DNA from: G11 sp947167445
GTDB taxonomy: Bacteria; Bacillota; Clostridia; Lachnospirales; Lachnospiraceae
Length of the DNA: 64,000 bases
Assembly: GCA_947167445.1 (NCBI GenBank)
Contig: CAMVID010000002.1
Location: 62,001-126,000, forward strand
Reading direction: 5' to 3'
Within the stretch, counting starts at the first letter, position 1. The number at the start of each line of letters is the position of its first letter. Shown here one piece after another: positions 30,746-39,248 of the stretch. Both the position numbers and the translations under genes were made by a program. The notes below the pieces were generated by a model. The model saw only the letters and a program-made list of their open reading frames with translations. It did not search any database and was not told the origin of the DNA.

Positions 30746-31630
30746 ATGTCAGTATTTAAAGGAGCGGCGGTTGCAATCGTAACCCCCATGAATCAGGATG
30801 GAAGCGTTAATTATGAGGAACTTGCAAAGTTAATCGAGTTCCAGATCGCAAATTCCACCGATGCTATTGTTATTTGCGGAACCACAGGTGAGGCATCCAC
30901 ACTTTCCCACGAGGAGCACCTGGATGTTATCAAGTACTGTGTGGAGAAGGTTAACAAAAGAGTCCCTGTTATTGCAGGAACCGGTTCCAACAGCACAGAG
31001 ACCGCAATTTATCTTTCAACTGAGGCGGAGAAATACGGAGCAGATGCACTTCTTCTCGTATCTCCCTACTATAATAAAGCCACACAGGGCGGATTATATC
31101 AGCACTTTAAACAGACAGCCGATGCGGTTAAAATCCCCTGCATCCTCTACAACGTTCCCGGAAGAACCGGATGTAACATCCTTCCTGCAACAGTTGTGAA
31201 ACTTTGCACAGATGTGAAGAATATTGTAGGTATCAAGGAAGCAAGCGGAAATATTTCTCAGATTGCTAAGCTGGCTGCTTTGGCGGATGGAAAGGTTGAG
31301 ATTTACTCAGGAAACGACGATCAGATTGTTCCCATTCTCTCCCTTGGAGGACTTGGAGTTATCTCCGTTCTTTCAAACGTTGCACCCAAGCAGACACATG
31401 ATATCTGCCAGAGCTTCTTTGACGGAGATACAGCGAAGGCTGCTAAACTTCAGTGCCAGGCAATTGAGCTTATCGATGCACTGTTTTGTGAGGTTAATCC
31501 CATCCCCGTTAAGAAGGCAGTTTCACTTCTTGGATACAACGCAGGTCCTTTGAGACTTCCCCTCACAGAGATGGAGCCTGACCACGTTGAAGTTCTTAAG
31601 AAAGCCATGAAAAACTACGGAATTCTCTAA
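30746..31630 (+). CDS. dapA: 4-hydroxy-tetrahydrodipicolinate synthase
   Basis: 294 residues, class I aldolase barrel. It condenses pyruvate with aspartate semialdehyde, the first step specific to lysine and diaminopimelate. Motifs: GTTGEASTLSHEEH, VSPYYNKATQGGLYQHF, LYNVPGRTG, and the Schiff-base lysine in VGIKEASGNIS (~161). TAAGGAGG is 7 bases upstream. It is regulated by the lysine riboswitch. Confidence 0.96.
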   Translation: MSVFKGAAVAIVTPMNQDGSVNYEELAKLIEFQIANSTDAIVICGTTGEASTLSHEEHLDVIKYCVEKVNKRVPVIAGTGSNSTETAIYLSTEAEKYGADALLLVSPYYNKATQGGLYQHFKQTADAVKIPCILYNVPGRTGCNILPATVVKLCTDVKNIVGIKEASGNISQIAKLAALADGKVEIYSGNDDQIVPILSLGGLGVISVLSNVAPKQTHDICQSFFDGDTAKAAKLQCQAIELIDALFCEVNPIPVKKAVSLLGYNAGPLRLPLTEMEPDHVEVLKKAMKNYGIL

Positions 31631-31652
31631 TCTTTGATATAAGAGGTGGAAG

Positions 31653-32408
31653 ATGGTACGAATGATAATGAACGGCTGCAACGGAAAGATGGGTCAGACC
31701 ATCACAAACCTTGTGGCCGAGGATAATGATATCGAGATTGTGGCAGGAATCGATGCCTTCAATCCTGAGAGCAAGACTTACCCCGTTTACGCAAGCCTTT
31801 CCGAATGTAAGGAGGATGCGGAGGTACTGGTGGATTTTTCCTCCCCTAAAGCACTGGATGACGTTCTTTCTTATTGTGTAGGCAAAAACGTCCCTTGCGC
31901 CCTTTGCACCACAGGCCTTACCGAGGAGCAGATTGCACAGGTAAATGAGGCAAGTAAGAAGGTGGCAATTCTTCGTTCAGCCAACATGTCTCTTGGAATC
32001 AACATGCTTCTTAAGCTTCTTAAGGAAGCCACAAGAACTCTGGCTCCTGCAGGATTTGATATTGAGATTGTGGAGAAGCATCACAACCTTAAGAAGGATG
32101 CTCCCAGCGGAACAGCTTTGGCGTTAGCGGATTCCATCAACGAAGAATTAAACAAAGAGTATGAATATGTATTTGATCGTTCCACAAGGAGCGAGAAGCG
32201 TCCGGTAAAAGAAATCGGGATAAGTGCAGTAAGAGGTGGCACAATACCGGGCGACCATGATATAATTTTTGCGGGAAATGATGAAGTTATTACTTTTTCC
32301 CACAGAGCTTACTCAAAGGGAGTATTTGCAAAAGGAGCGATTGAGGCAGCCAAGTTCCTCAAAGGAAAGGGTCCCGGCCTGTACGATATGTCTGACGTTA
32401 TAGGCTAG
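31653..32408 (+). CDS. dapB: 4-hydroxy-tetrahydrodipicolinate reductase
   Basis: 251 residues, NAD(P)H-dependent. The Rossmann motif is GCNGKMGQT at the N-terminus; the substrate-binding EKHHNLKKDAPSGTA block and the GGTIPGDHDIIFAGNDE segment are as in DapB. It makes tetrahydrodipicolinate. It starts 22 bases after dapA with AAGAGGTGG, under the same riboswitch. Confidence 0.96.
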   Translation: MVRMIMNGCNGKMGQTITNLVAEDNDIEIVAGIDAFNPESKTYPVYASLSECKEDAEVLVDFSSPKALDDVLSYCVGKNVPCALCTTGLTEEQIAQVNEASKKVAILRSANMSLGINMLLKLLKEATRTLAPAGFDIEIVEKHHNLKKDAPSGTALALADSINEELNKEYEYVFDRSTRSEKRPVKEIGISAVRGGTIPGDHDIIFAGNDEVITFSHRAYSKGVFAKGAIEAAKFLKGKGPGLYDMSDVIG

Positions 32409-32427
32409 ATTTAAAAGGTGAAGGATA

Positions 32428-33195
32428 ATGCAGTTTAGACCGTGTATTGATATTCACGATGGTCATGTTAAACAAATTGTCGGCAGTACTCTGAAGGACA
32501 GAGGTGAAGTAAGGGAAAACTTCATCTCCGATCAGGGTGCGGAGTACTACGCCGGCTTGTATAAAGATTTGGGGCTTAAAGGCGGACACATTATTATTCT
32601 GAATAAGATGGGTACGCCTGAATATGAGGCCTCGAAAGAGGAAGCCGTTAAAGCGCTTAAGGCCTATCCGGGAGGACTCCAGATAGGTGGTGGCATCGAT
32701 GCCGACAGTGCTGCGGCTTTTTTGGATGCAGGCGCCAGCCACGTAATTGTGACAAGTTATGTTTTCAAGGACGGCCTCATCAATTACGAAAATTTAAAGA
32801 GACTTTATGAAGCTGTGGGAAAAGAGCATATAGTCCTGGATCTCAGCTGTAAATGGACGCCTTTGGGATATGTGATTGCCACGGACAGATGGCAGAAATT
32901 AAGCCATATTTCAATAACAGAGGCTTTACTTGAGGAATTGGGTGCATATTGTGACGAATTCCTTATTCACGCTGTTGATGTTGAAGGAAAGGCTGAAGGT
33001 ATTGAGAAGGATCTGGTTGAAAGCCTGGCAGCCTGGGAGACTTTGCCCGTCACCTACGCCGGTGGGGTTCATTCCTACGACGACATTACACTCTTAAAGG
33101 AGATGGGTGACTCGAAACTGAATGTCACCGTCGGCAGCGCATTGAAGATATTCGGCGGCGAGCTGGAAATCGAAGAGATATTGAAATTACTGTAG
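32428..33195 (+). CDS. hisA: Eukaryotic-type HisA isomerase (ProFAR isomerase)
   Basis: 255 residues, TIM barrel. It isomerises ProFAR to PRFAR in histidine synthesis. The sequence follows the fungal HIS6-type family rather than bacterial HisA: FRPCIDIHDGHVKQIVG, YYAGLYKDLGLKGGHII, LQIGGGI, VIVTSYVF, HIVLDLSCKW, EFLIHAVDVEG, VTYAGGVHSYDD and GSALKIFGG. It lies behind dapB rather than in a his operon, with the same strand and a 19-base gap, so the lysine riboswitch could also affect it. Confidence 0.88.
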   Translation: MQFRPCIDIHDGHVKQIVGSTLKDRGEVRENFISDQGAEYYAGLYKDLGLKGGHIIILNKMGTPEYEASKEEAVKALKAYPGGLQIGGGIDADSAAAFLDAGASHVIVTSYVFKDGLINYENLKRLYEAVGKEHIVLDLSCKWTPLGYVIATDRWQKLSHISITEALLEELGAYCDEFLIHAVDVEGKAEGIEKDLVESLAAWETLPVTYAGGVHSYDDITLLKEMGDSKLNVTVGSALKIFGGELEIEEILKLL

Positions 33196-33200
33196 ACGAA

Positions 33201-33230
33201 AAAAGGGATTGGCATCTGCCAATCCCTTTA
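33201..33230. terminator. Bidirectional terminator
   Basis: AAAGGGATTGGCA, TC, TGCCAATCCCTTT: a 13-bp perfect stem with A and T flanks, ending the dap-hisA transcript. It is at a distance from the cold shock gene on the other strand. Confidence 0.85.
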
Positions 33231-33348
33231 CTTCTTAATCATCTGACCAAATCGTTACTTCTAATAAAAAAATCAAAAAACAAAATTTCCAATTTATATA
33301 TTAAAAACAGGTTAGGTTATCCGATTAATAGCGCTGTAAGAGTAAATC

Positions 33349-33549
33349 TTAGAGCTTTGTTACGTTTACAGCCTGAGGTCCCTTCTCGCCGTTAACAACA
33401 TCGTACTCAACAGCCTGGCCTTCTTCGAGAGACTTGAAGCCTTCCATGTTAAGACCTGAGTAGTGTACGAATACGTCGTTTCCAGCCTCATCAGAGATGA
33501 AACCGTAACCTTTTTGGTTGTTAAACCATTTCACTGTACCTTTGTTCAT
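33349..33549 (-). CDS. Cold shock protein (CspA family)
   Basis: 66-residue OB-fold RNA/ssDNA-binding protein with RNP1 (KGYGFIS) and RNP2 (VFVHY). It acts as an RNA chaperone. The ribosome site CCGGAGGT is 9 bases upstream; the leader of about 50-60 bases can form ATGTTG/CAACAT, as expected for temperature-sensitive csp mRNAs. Confidence 0.95.
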   Translation of the reverse strand: MNKGTVKWFNNQKGYGFISDEAGNDVFVHYSGLNMEGFKSLEEGQAVEYDVVNGEKGPQAVNVTKL

Positions 33550-33607
33550 TATAGAATACCTCCGGAAAATAAAAAAAATAAATATGTTGCACCATTACAA
33601 CATCATC

Positions 33608-33636
33608 ATTTTATCATTAAATTTTCTAAAAGTAAA
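33608..33636 (-). promoter_or_regulatory. Promoter of the cold shock gene
   Basis: On the minus strand, TTTACT (33631-33636), 17-base spacer, TAAAAT (33608-33613), leaving a leader of roughly 52 bases. Confidence 0.62.
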
Positions 33637-33655
33637 GAAAATTCAAGCAGAACCG

Positions 33656-33684
33656 TTGATTTTTTTGTACACTTATGCTAAACT
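33656..33684 (+). promoter_or_regulatory. Promoter of the PTS IIC-like gene
   Basis: TTGATT at 33656-33661, 17-base spacer, TAAACT at 33679-33684; divergent from the cold shock promoter. Confidence 0.58.
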
Positions 33685-33755
33685 CCTCGGTAACTGACAA
33701 GACAGTGGACTTTACAGCTGTAATTACAGTGAGCAAACATTATAGGAGAGAGAGT

Positions 33756-34805
33756 ATGAAAAAATTAACCAGGTTTTTGAATGAAATCTTCATCGACGGA
33801 TTAAGCGGAATGGCTCTGGGCCTTTTCTCTACGCTTATTATCGGAACCATCATCGCCCAGATCGGAACCCTGATCGGGGGAGATGCAGGAGTTTATATAG
33901 GAGCGGTTGCAAAGGTTGCCAAGACTCTTACAGGCGCGGGAATCGCTGTGGGAGTGGCAAGTAAATTTAAAGAGGGCCCTCTTGTAACTGTATCAGCTGC
34001 TGTGGCAGGCATGATTGGGGCGTTCCCGGGTGTTACTGCCATGGAAGGATATACATTGGGAGCTCCAGGTGAACCTTTAGGTGCATTTATTGCAGCAATT
34101 GTTGCAATTAAACTTGGACACCTTGTGGCAGGCAAAACAAAAGTGGATATTCTCATTACACCCCTTGTGGCTATCGGTACCGGGGCAGTTGCCGGTTTTA
34201 TCATGGGACCTCCCATCAGTAAATTTATGGCATTCTTAGGTAATCTTGTAAATATCAACGTGGAAGCGCATCCTATTGTGGGCGGAATAATAGTATCCGT
34301 TCTTATGGGTATGATTCTTACACTTCCCATCAGTTCGGCTGCCATCGGAATTTCCATGGGTATTTCGGGACTGGCTGCAGGTGCGGCTACAATTGGATGC
34401 TGCTGTAACATGGTTGGTTTTGCTGTGGCAAGCTTCAGAGAGAATGGATTTGGAGGTCTTGTGGCTCAGGGCGTTGGAACAAGCATGCTTCAGGTTCCCA
34501 ACATTGTCAAAAAGCCCATTATCTGGCTCCCTGCAATAATATCAAGTGCCGTTCTCGGCCCCATCGCCAGCGCAGTGCTTAAAATGACAAGTACTCCTGT
34601 GGGTTCAGGAATGGGTTCTGCAGGTTTTGTAGGGCAGATTGCAGCCTACGGTTCAATGGTTGAGGGCGGAATGGCCCCCGGACTTGCAATATCTCTCATA
34701 GTAATAATGCATTTTGTGCTTCCGGGAGTTGTTGCTTTTGCCATATCCGAAGTTATGCGTAAAGCCGGACTTATTAAGGGTGGAGACATGAAACTTGATA
34801 CTTAA
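33756..34805 (+). CDS. PTS-type sugar/small-molecule transporter IIC-like protein
   Basis: 349 residues from 33756, set by AGGAGAG 6 bases upstream. About ten hydrophobic helices, Gly/Ala-rich, of the PTS EIIC_2 type (PF13303, from memory): FIDGLSGMALGLFSTLIIGTI, and the GCCCNMVGFAVAS and MGSAGFVGQIAAYGSM segments. No IIA or IIB partner lies nearby, so it may be an orphan permease or use partners elsewhere. The substrate is unknown. Confidence 0.8.
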   Translation: MKKLTRFLNEIFIDGLSGMALGLFSTLIIGTIIAQIGTLIGGDAGVYIGAVAKVAKTLTGAGIAVGVASKFKEGPLVTVSAAVAGMIGAFPGVTAMEGYTLGAPGEPLGAFIAAIVAIKLGHLVAGKTKVDILITPLVAIGTGAVAGFIMGPPISKFMAFLGNLVNINVEAHPIVGGIIVSVLMGMILTLPISSAAIGISMGISGLAAGAATIGCCCNMVGFAVASFRENGFGGLVAQGVGTSMLQVPNIVKKPIIWLPAIISSAVLGPIASAVLKMTSTPVGSGMGSAGFVGQIAAYGSMVEGGMAPGLAISLIVIMHFVLPGVVAFAISEVMRKAGLIKGGDMKLDT

Positions 34806-34895
34806 GTATCGTCAAATGTTACAAACTTGTTAAATTTTCTGTACGAAACAAGTCATCTGTGGTAAAATTATTAAAGTTTGCCGGAGGTGACTTTT

Positions 34896-35693
34896 TTGGA
34901 TTATTTTTTCAGTAAGAAACACAAGCAAAAGAAAACCCGCTACATTGTATTTACTACCAATGAAGCCGATGGCGAGGTTAAACAGATAAAACTGAATAAC
35001 GGACTATACAGATTCCTTGTTGTTCTGTTCTGCGTAATACTTGGAGCAATGATCGGATTTGGAATATATGAGGGAAGAATCTACGATTTCTTCGCGAAAC
35101 AAAGCATTGAGAACGCCAGAGCAATCGAAGATTTGTCCCTGGAGAAAGCCAGACTTGAGATAGAGAACGAAGAACTGGGAAACAAGGTCAAACTTTTAAG
35201 CGAGACTCTTAATTCCAAGGTACAGGCTGAAAACGCACTTAATGCAGAGAGGGAGCAGATGCATATCCCCTCGGAATTCCCTTTGACGGGTTCGGCTCAG
35301 GCCAAGGAAACGGATACCATAACAGCCATTGCAGACATGCTTTTTGAAGCCACCGGTGCGGTTATTCAACATCCCGGACAGGCTCAGGCAATCGGAGATC
35401 CCATAGTGGTTTTTACCGCGGAGGAAGGATCTACGGTGGTTGCATCAGGTTCCGGAACAGTAATTCTTGTTGATGAAGATGTCAATTATGGAAATCAGGT
35501 AGTTATCGACCACGGTAACGGATACATTTCCTACTACCTTAACGAGGGAACTCCCAAGGTTAAGGAAGGAGATGAGGTTACCCAGGGCGATTTAATATAT
35601 GTAATCGGCTCAGAAAACACTACATTGGGTTATCAGATTAAGCAGGACGACGCTTACATCAACCCCATGGATTTGATTTCTATAAGCGGCTAA
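34896..35693 (+). CDS. Degenerate LytM/M23-domain membrane protein
   Basis: 265 residues beginning with TTG at 34896, chosen because GGAGGTGA (34883-34890) stands 5 bases before it. A cytosolic basic tail is followed by one membrane helix (~40-60), a coiled coil (~70-115), and an M23-like beta domain. The zinc residues are lost: no His-xxx-Asp block, the HxH motif reads YISYYLN, and the final His is replaced in GYQIKQ. It is therefore probably a structural or regulatory LytM protein, like SpoIIQ or EnvC, rather than an active endopeptidase. Bactofilin follows at once. Confidence 0.82.
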   Translation: MDYFFSKKHKQKKTRYIVFTTNEADGEVKQIKLNNGLYRFLVVLFCVILGAMIGFGIYEGRIYDFFAKQSIENARAIEDLSLEKARLEIENEELGNKVKLLSETLNSKVQAENALNAEREQMHIPSEFPLTGSAQAKETDTITAIADMLFEATGAVIQHPGQAQAIGDPIVVFTAEEGSTVVASGSGTVILVDEDVNYGNQVVIDHGNGYISYYLNEGTPKVKEGDEVTQGDLIYVIGSENTTLGYQIKQDDAYINPMDLISISG

Positions 35694-35709
35694 CACGGAG
35701 GAGGAATAT

Positions 35710-36198
35710 ATGATGAGAAAGAAGTACAAATTTGACGGCAAAGTTAGCACAATTATTTGTAAGGGTGCAGTACTTGGCGGAGATTTCAATGCTCCCGATT
35801 CAGCAAGAATTGACGGTGAAGTTAAAGGCGGCGTTGTTGTAAAGGGACTTTTGATTCTTGGAGAGAAGGCAATTGTCAACGGAGATATTGAGGCTGAAGC
35901 AGCAATGATCGGCGGAACCGTTAACGGAAACATTAAGGCTAAAGGCAAAGTTCAGCTTATGGACACCGCTAAAGTTATGGGAGACATCACAACAGAAGTT
36001 CTTGTTGTGGATGAGAAGGCAGTTTTCAACGGCCGTTCAACCATGTCAGGTGAGGCTCCTGCAGAGGAGAAGCCTGCAGAAGAAAAGCAGGAGGAGAAGA
36101 AGGAGCCCAAGAAGAGAGGCAGAAAGCCTGCTGAGTCTAAGGAAGAGGTTAAGGAAGAAGCCAAGGAAGAAGATAAAGAGGAAGCGAAAGCTGAATAA
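35710..36198 (+). CDS. Bactofilin family cytoskeletal protein
   Basis: 162 residues: a right-handed beta-helix core (IICKGAVLGGDFNAPDSARIDGEVKG, repeated hydrophobic/Gly periodicity) and a long charged C-terminal tail of Glu/Lys repeats after residue ~112. Bactofilins polymerise without nucleotides and position wall enzymes. Pairing with a LytM protein 16 bases upstream is a known arrangement. GGAGGAGG precedes two adjacent ATGs; the first is used here. Confidence 0.9.
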   Translation: MMRKKYKFDGKVSTIICKGAVLGGDFNAPDSARIDGEVKGGVVVKGLLILGEKAIVNGDIEAEAAMIGGTVNGNIKAKGKVQLMDTAKVMGDITTEVLVVDEKAVFNGRSTMSGEAPAEEKPAEEKQEEKKEPKKRGRKPAESKEEVKEEAKEEDKEEAKAE

Positions 36199-36210
36199 TT
36201 TTTTGCAACA

Positions 36211-36239
36211 AAAGAGCGGGCATTTGCCCGCTTTATTTG
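36211..36239 (+). terminator. Terminator after bactofilin
   Basis: AAAGAGCGGGCA, loop TT, TGCCCGCTTTATTT. It also lies at the 3' end of the convergent TrpR-like gene. Confidence 0.85.
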
Positions 36240-36246
36240 TTTAGCT

Positions 36247-36537
36247 TTATTTCTTTCCCAATCTGTCAAAGGTCATATCGTAGCCGTCATTTCCGTAGTT
36301 AAGTGATCTGTTAACACGGCTTATGGTAGCGGTGGAAGCTCCGGTCTTCTCGGCAATTTCCAGATATGTTCTGTGTTCTCTGAGCATTGCGGCAACTTCG
36401 AAACGCTGTGAAAGTGAAAGAAGTTCATTAACTGTACACAGATCTTCGAAAAAGCTGTAGCACTCATCCCTGTCTTTCAAAGTAAGGATGGCATCAAATA
36501 AGAAATCAACAGCTTCTGTCTTAATCTTTTTGTTCAT
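36247..36537 (-). CDS. YerC/YecD-type TrpR-like regulator
   Basis: 96 residues, all helical. A TrpR-superfamily helix-turn-helix is seen in LSLSQRFEVAAMLREHRTYLEIAEKTGASTATISRVNRSL. Ligand and targets are unknown for the family. It is transcribed toward the bactofilin terminator. Confidence 0.9.
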   Translation of the reverse strand: MNKKIKTEAVDFLFDAILTLKDRDECYSFFEDLCTVNELLSLSQRFEVAAMLREHRTYLEIAEKTGASTATISRVNRSLNYGNDGYDMTFDRLGKK

Positions 36538-36715
36538 AACGTTACCTCACTGATATTTGTAACTCATAATTACATTCCCAATACATCCACATTTTAACAT
36601 ACTAAAGTTTTAAAGTAAAGAACAATGTGTGAAATTTTGCGACAACTCTCCTTGCAACGTGGTTTCAAATACTGTATCATATAATAGCGACAGCGCACAA
36701 AGGGAGGATTGGAAC

Positions 36716-37357
36716 ATGACACTTGATATGGAGGATTTATTAAACAGTATAGTAGACAGCGTTGAGCGAATAGACTGTATTAAACTGGACGATATTCCGG
36801 ATATAGATCTTTATATGGACCAGGTAACTACGCTCATTGACGGTAAGTTAAGAAGCACCACCAGAAATCCGGGGGATGACAAGATTCTTACCAAGACAAT
36901 GATTAACAACTACACCAAGAATGACTTGCTGCCTCCGCCCGTAAAGAAGAAATATACCAAGGAGCACGTTCTTTTGCTTATTTTCACATACTATTTTAAG
37001 AGCATGCTTTCAATTAATGATATACAGACCATGCTGGCTCCCATTATAGACGGCTATTATGACGGCAAGGGGGCTTTGACCCTTGAAGAGATTTACAGGG
37101 AGATTTTCTCCATGGAGAGGGAGCAGGTTAAGATTTTACAGGATGATGTTGTTGAAAGATTCAACAGAGCCAAGCAGACCTTCGTTGGAGAAAAGGAAGA
37201 GGATAAGGAGATTCTCCAGAGATTTTCTTTCCTTTGCATGCTGTGCTTCGATGTGTTCACCAAGAAACTTATGATGGAGAAGATAGTGGACGGAATGATG
37301 AACGAGCAGAAAGCCAAGGAAGAGAAAAAGGAAAACAAGAAGGCAGACAAGAAGTAA
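36716..37357 (+). CDS. DUF1836 domain protein
   Basis: 213 residues from 36716, after GGGAGGA. The DUF1836 core includes LTKTMINNYTKNDLLPPPVKKKYTKEHVLLLIFTYYFK, with a MerR-like helix-turn-helix character, followed by helices and a Lys/Glu-rich tail. It is common in Clostridia and possibly DNA-binding; no experimental function is known to me. A TATAAT at 36680-36685 is likely its -10. Confidence 0.85.
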   Translation: MTLDMEDLLNSIVDSVERIDCIKLDDIPDIDLYMDQVTTLIDGKLRSTTRNPGDDKILTKTMINNYTKNDLLPPPVKKKYTKEHVLLLIFTYYFKSMLSINDIQTMLAPIIDGYYDGKGALTLEEIYREIFSMEREQVKILQDDVVERFNRAKQTFVGEKEEDKEILQRFSFLCMLCFDVFTKKLMMEKIVDGMMNEQKAKEEKKENKKADKK

Positions 37358-37374
37358 CAGGGGTTCGAAAAACA

Positions 37375-37403
37375 TCGACATGCCCCTCAAATTGAGGTAT
37401 AAT
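37375..37403 (+). promoter_or_regulatory. Promoter of pspA-SPFH operon
   Basis: TCGACA at 37375-37380, 17-base spacer, TATAAT at 37398-37403. The promoter is followed by a ~70-base leader. Confidence 0.7.
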
Positions 37404-37476
37404 ATATTGGTGTGCAGTTGTATTTTCCTCGATTGTCACGCAGGATATCGAAACCAATTACAGGAGGATATTTCAA

Positions 37477-38160
37477 ATGGGAATTTTAACCAGATTTAAG
37501 GACATTATGAGTGCAAACATCAACAGCTTACTTGACAAGGCTGAAGATCCTGAGAAGATGATTGATCAGTACTTGAGAAATCTTGAGAGCGATCTCGGAA
37601 GCGTTAAGGCAGAGACAGCAGCTGTTATGGCTGAGGAGAAGTCTGCAAAGCGTAAACTTGATGAGTGCACAGAAGAGATAGCTAAGATGGCTGACTATGC
37701 CAAGAAAGCAGTTGCAGCAGGCAACGATGACGAGGCTCGTCAGTTCCTTACAAAGAAGAGCGAGTTAACAGAGAAGGTCGACGCTTTACAGAAGCAGTAT
37801 GATATCTGCGCAGCTAACGCAGCTAAGATGCGTGAGATGCACGATAAGCTCGAGGAGGATATCAAGACTCTTAAGGGCAAGAGAGACACCTTGAAGACCA
37901 AGGTGAAGGTTGCAGAGACTCAGAAGAAGATGAGCCAGCTTGGTTCAGGACTTGAGTCAGCAGGCAACAACATGGCTGCTTTTGACAGAATGGAAGAGAA
38001 AGTTAACAAGATGCTTGACGAAGCTGATGCCATGGATGAGCTTAACAAGACCGAGAGCAAGGAGTCTTTCGCAGATCTTGAGAAGAAGTACGATGGTAAG
38101 AAGGCAGCTCAGGCAATTGATGACGAGCTTGCAGCACTTAAATCAGAACTTGGAATGTGA
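37477..38160 (+). CDS. pspA: PspA/IM30 family envelope-stress protein
   Basis: 227 residues, almost wholly coiled coil after an amphipathic N-terminal helix (GILTRFKDIMSANINSLLDKAEDPEKMIDQYL, family signature). PspA-type proteins form ESCRT-III-like assemblies that shield damaged membrane. It is followed 12 bases later by an SPFH/zinc-ribbon protein, as in the B. subtilis ydjF-ydjI cluster. Cytosolic, membrane-peripheral. Confidence 0.93.
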   Translation: MGILTRFKDIMSANINSLLDKAEDPEKMIDQYLRNLESDLGSVKAETAAVMAEEKSAKRKLDECTEEIAKMADYAKKAVAAGNDDEARQFLTKKSELTEKVDALQKQYDICAANAAKMREMHDKLEEDIKTLKGKRDTLKTKVKVAETQKKMSQLGSGLESAGNNMAAFDRMEEKVNKMLDEADAMDELNKTESKESFADLEKKYDGKKAAQAIDDELAALKSELGM

Positions 38161-38172
38161 GGATAAGAGTCA

Positions 38173-39141
38173 ATGGGTATTTTTTCAAACCAGCTTCTAA
38201 ACGTTATAGAGTGGAATGAGTCCCGCGACGATGTACTTTTCTGGAAGTGGCATAACGACGAGATTAAGAAGGGTTCCAAACTTATAATCCGTCCCGGCCA
38301 GGATGCAATCTTTTTGAACGGCGGAAGAATAGAGGGTATTTTTGAGGACGAGGGAAGCTATGACATCGAAACCCAGATTATTCCCTTCCTTTCCACACTT
38401 AAGGGATTCAAGTTCGGATTCAATTCCGGTATGCGTGCCGAGGTTCTCTTTATCAACACCAAAGAGCACCTTGTAAAATGGGGCACAAAGAATGCAATCA
38501 ACATTCCTGCTCAGGGACTTCCCGGAGGAATGCCTATAAGAGCATTCGGAGTTTTGAGTGTTAAGATTGCCGACTATCAGGTTTTGATTGACAAGCTTGC
38601 CGGCGTTAAGAATCAGTATACTGTTGAAGACGTTAAGGAGAGAATCGTTTCTGAATTGGATCAGCTTCTCATGAGCTGGATTGCCAAGGAAGGCCACGAT
38701 ATGTTCAACCTTCAGGCAGATGCAAGAAGCATTGCCAAGGGTATTCAGGAAGAGCTTGACATGGATCTTCTCAAGATCGGTATTTCCTGTACCGATTTCA
38801 ATATTGAGAGCTTCTCATATCCCGAAGAAGTTGCCAAGATGCAGGAGAAAGCTGCTGCACAGTCAATGGTTGGGGATGTTAACAAGTATACTCAGATGGC
38901 TATGGCCGACAGCATGGGCCAGGGAAACAATGCAGGCGGGAACATGGCTGCCAACATGATGAACATGCAGATGGGCATGATGATGGGACAGCAGATGATG
39001 AATCAGATGAATAACGCCAATGCGGGAGCACAGACAGGTGCACCTGCAGGAAACGGTACCATCCCCAAATTCTGCCCCAATTGCGGAACACCCACAAACG
39101 GCAACAAATTCTGCGGAAACTGCGGAACACAATTAGGCTAA
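38173..39141 (+). CDS. SPFH-domain protein with C-terminal zinc ribbon (YdjI-like)
   Basis: 322 residues. The SPFH/virion-core-like domain covers ~1-215 (LIIRPGQDAIFLNGGRIEGIF, PIRAFGVLSVKIADYQ). A Met/Asn/Gln-rich low-complexity stretch follows (~235-290), then a double zinc ribbon: CPNCGTPTNGNKFCGNCG. YdjI helps recruit PspA to membranes in Bacillus; a matching role here is inferred from the shared operon. Confidence 0.9.
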   Translation: MGIFSNQLLNVIEWNESRDDVLFWKWHNDEIKKGSKLIIRPGQDAIFLNGGRIEGIFEDEGSYDIETQIIPFLSTLKGFKFGFNSGMRAEVLFINTKEHLVKWGTKNAINIPAQGLPGGMPIRAFGVLSVKIADYQVLIDKLAGVKNQYTVEDVKERIVSELDQLLMSWIAKEGHDMFNLQADARSIAKGIQEELDMDLLKIGISCTDFNIESFSYPEEVAKMQEKAAAQSMVGDVNKYTQMAMADSMGQGNNAGGNMAANMMNMQMGMMMGQQMMNQMNNANAGAQTGAPAGNGTIPKFCPNCGTPTNGNKFCGNCGTQLG

Positions 39142-39150
39142 GATATTTTG

Positions 39151-39181
39151 AAAGCCCTCACGTTAACGTGAGGGCTTTTTT
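39151..39181 (+). terminator. Terminator of the pspA operon
   Basis: AAAGCCCTCACG, TTAA, CGTGAGGGCTTT, then more T residues. Confidence 0.9.
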
Positions 39182-39183
39182 GC

Positions 39184-39212
39184 TTGCGGAACCTTCGTTT
39201 GTATTTTATAAT
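39184..39212 (+). promoter_or_regulatory. Promoter of the large GGDEF/EAL gene
   Basis: TTGCGG at 39184-39189, 17-base spacer, TATAAT at 39207-39212. Confidence 0.7.
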
Positions 39213-39248
39213 TAAGAAAGGTAATTCTAGATATAGGAGCTGGCGGGG

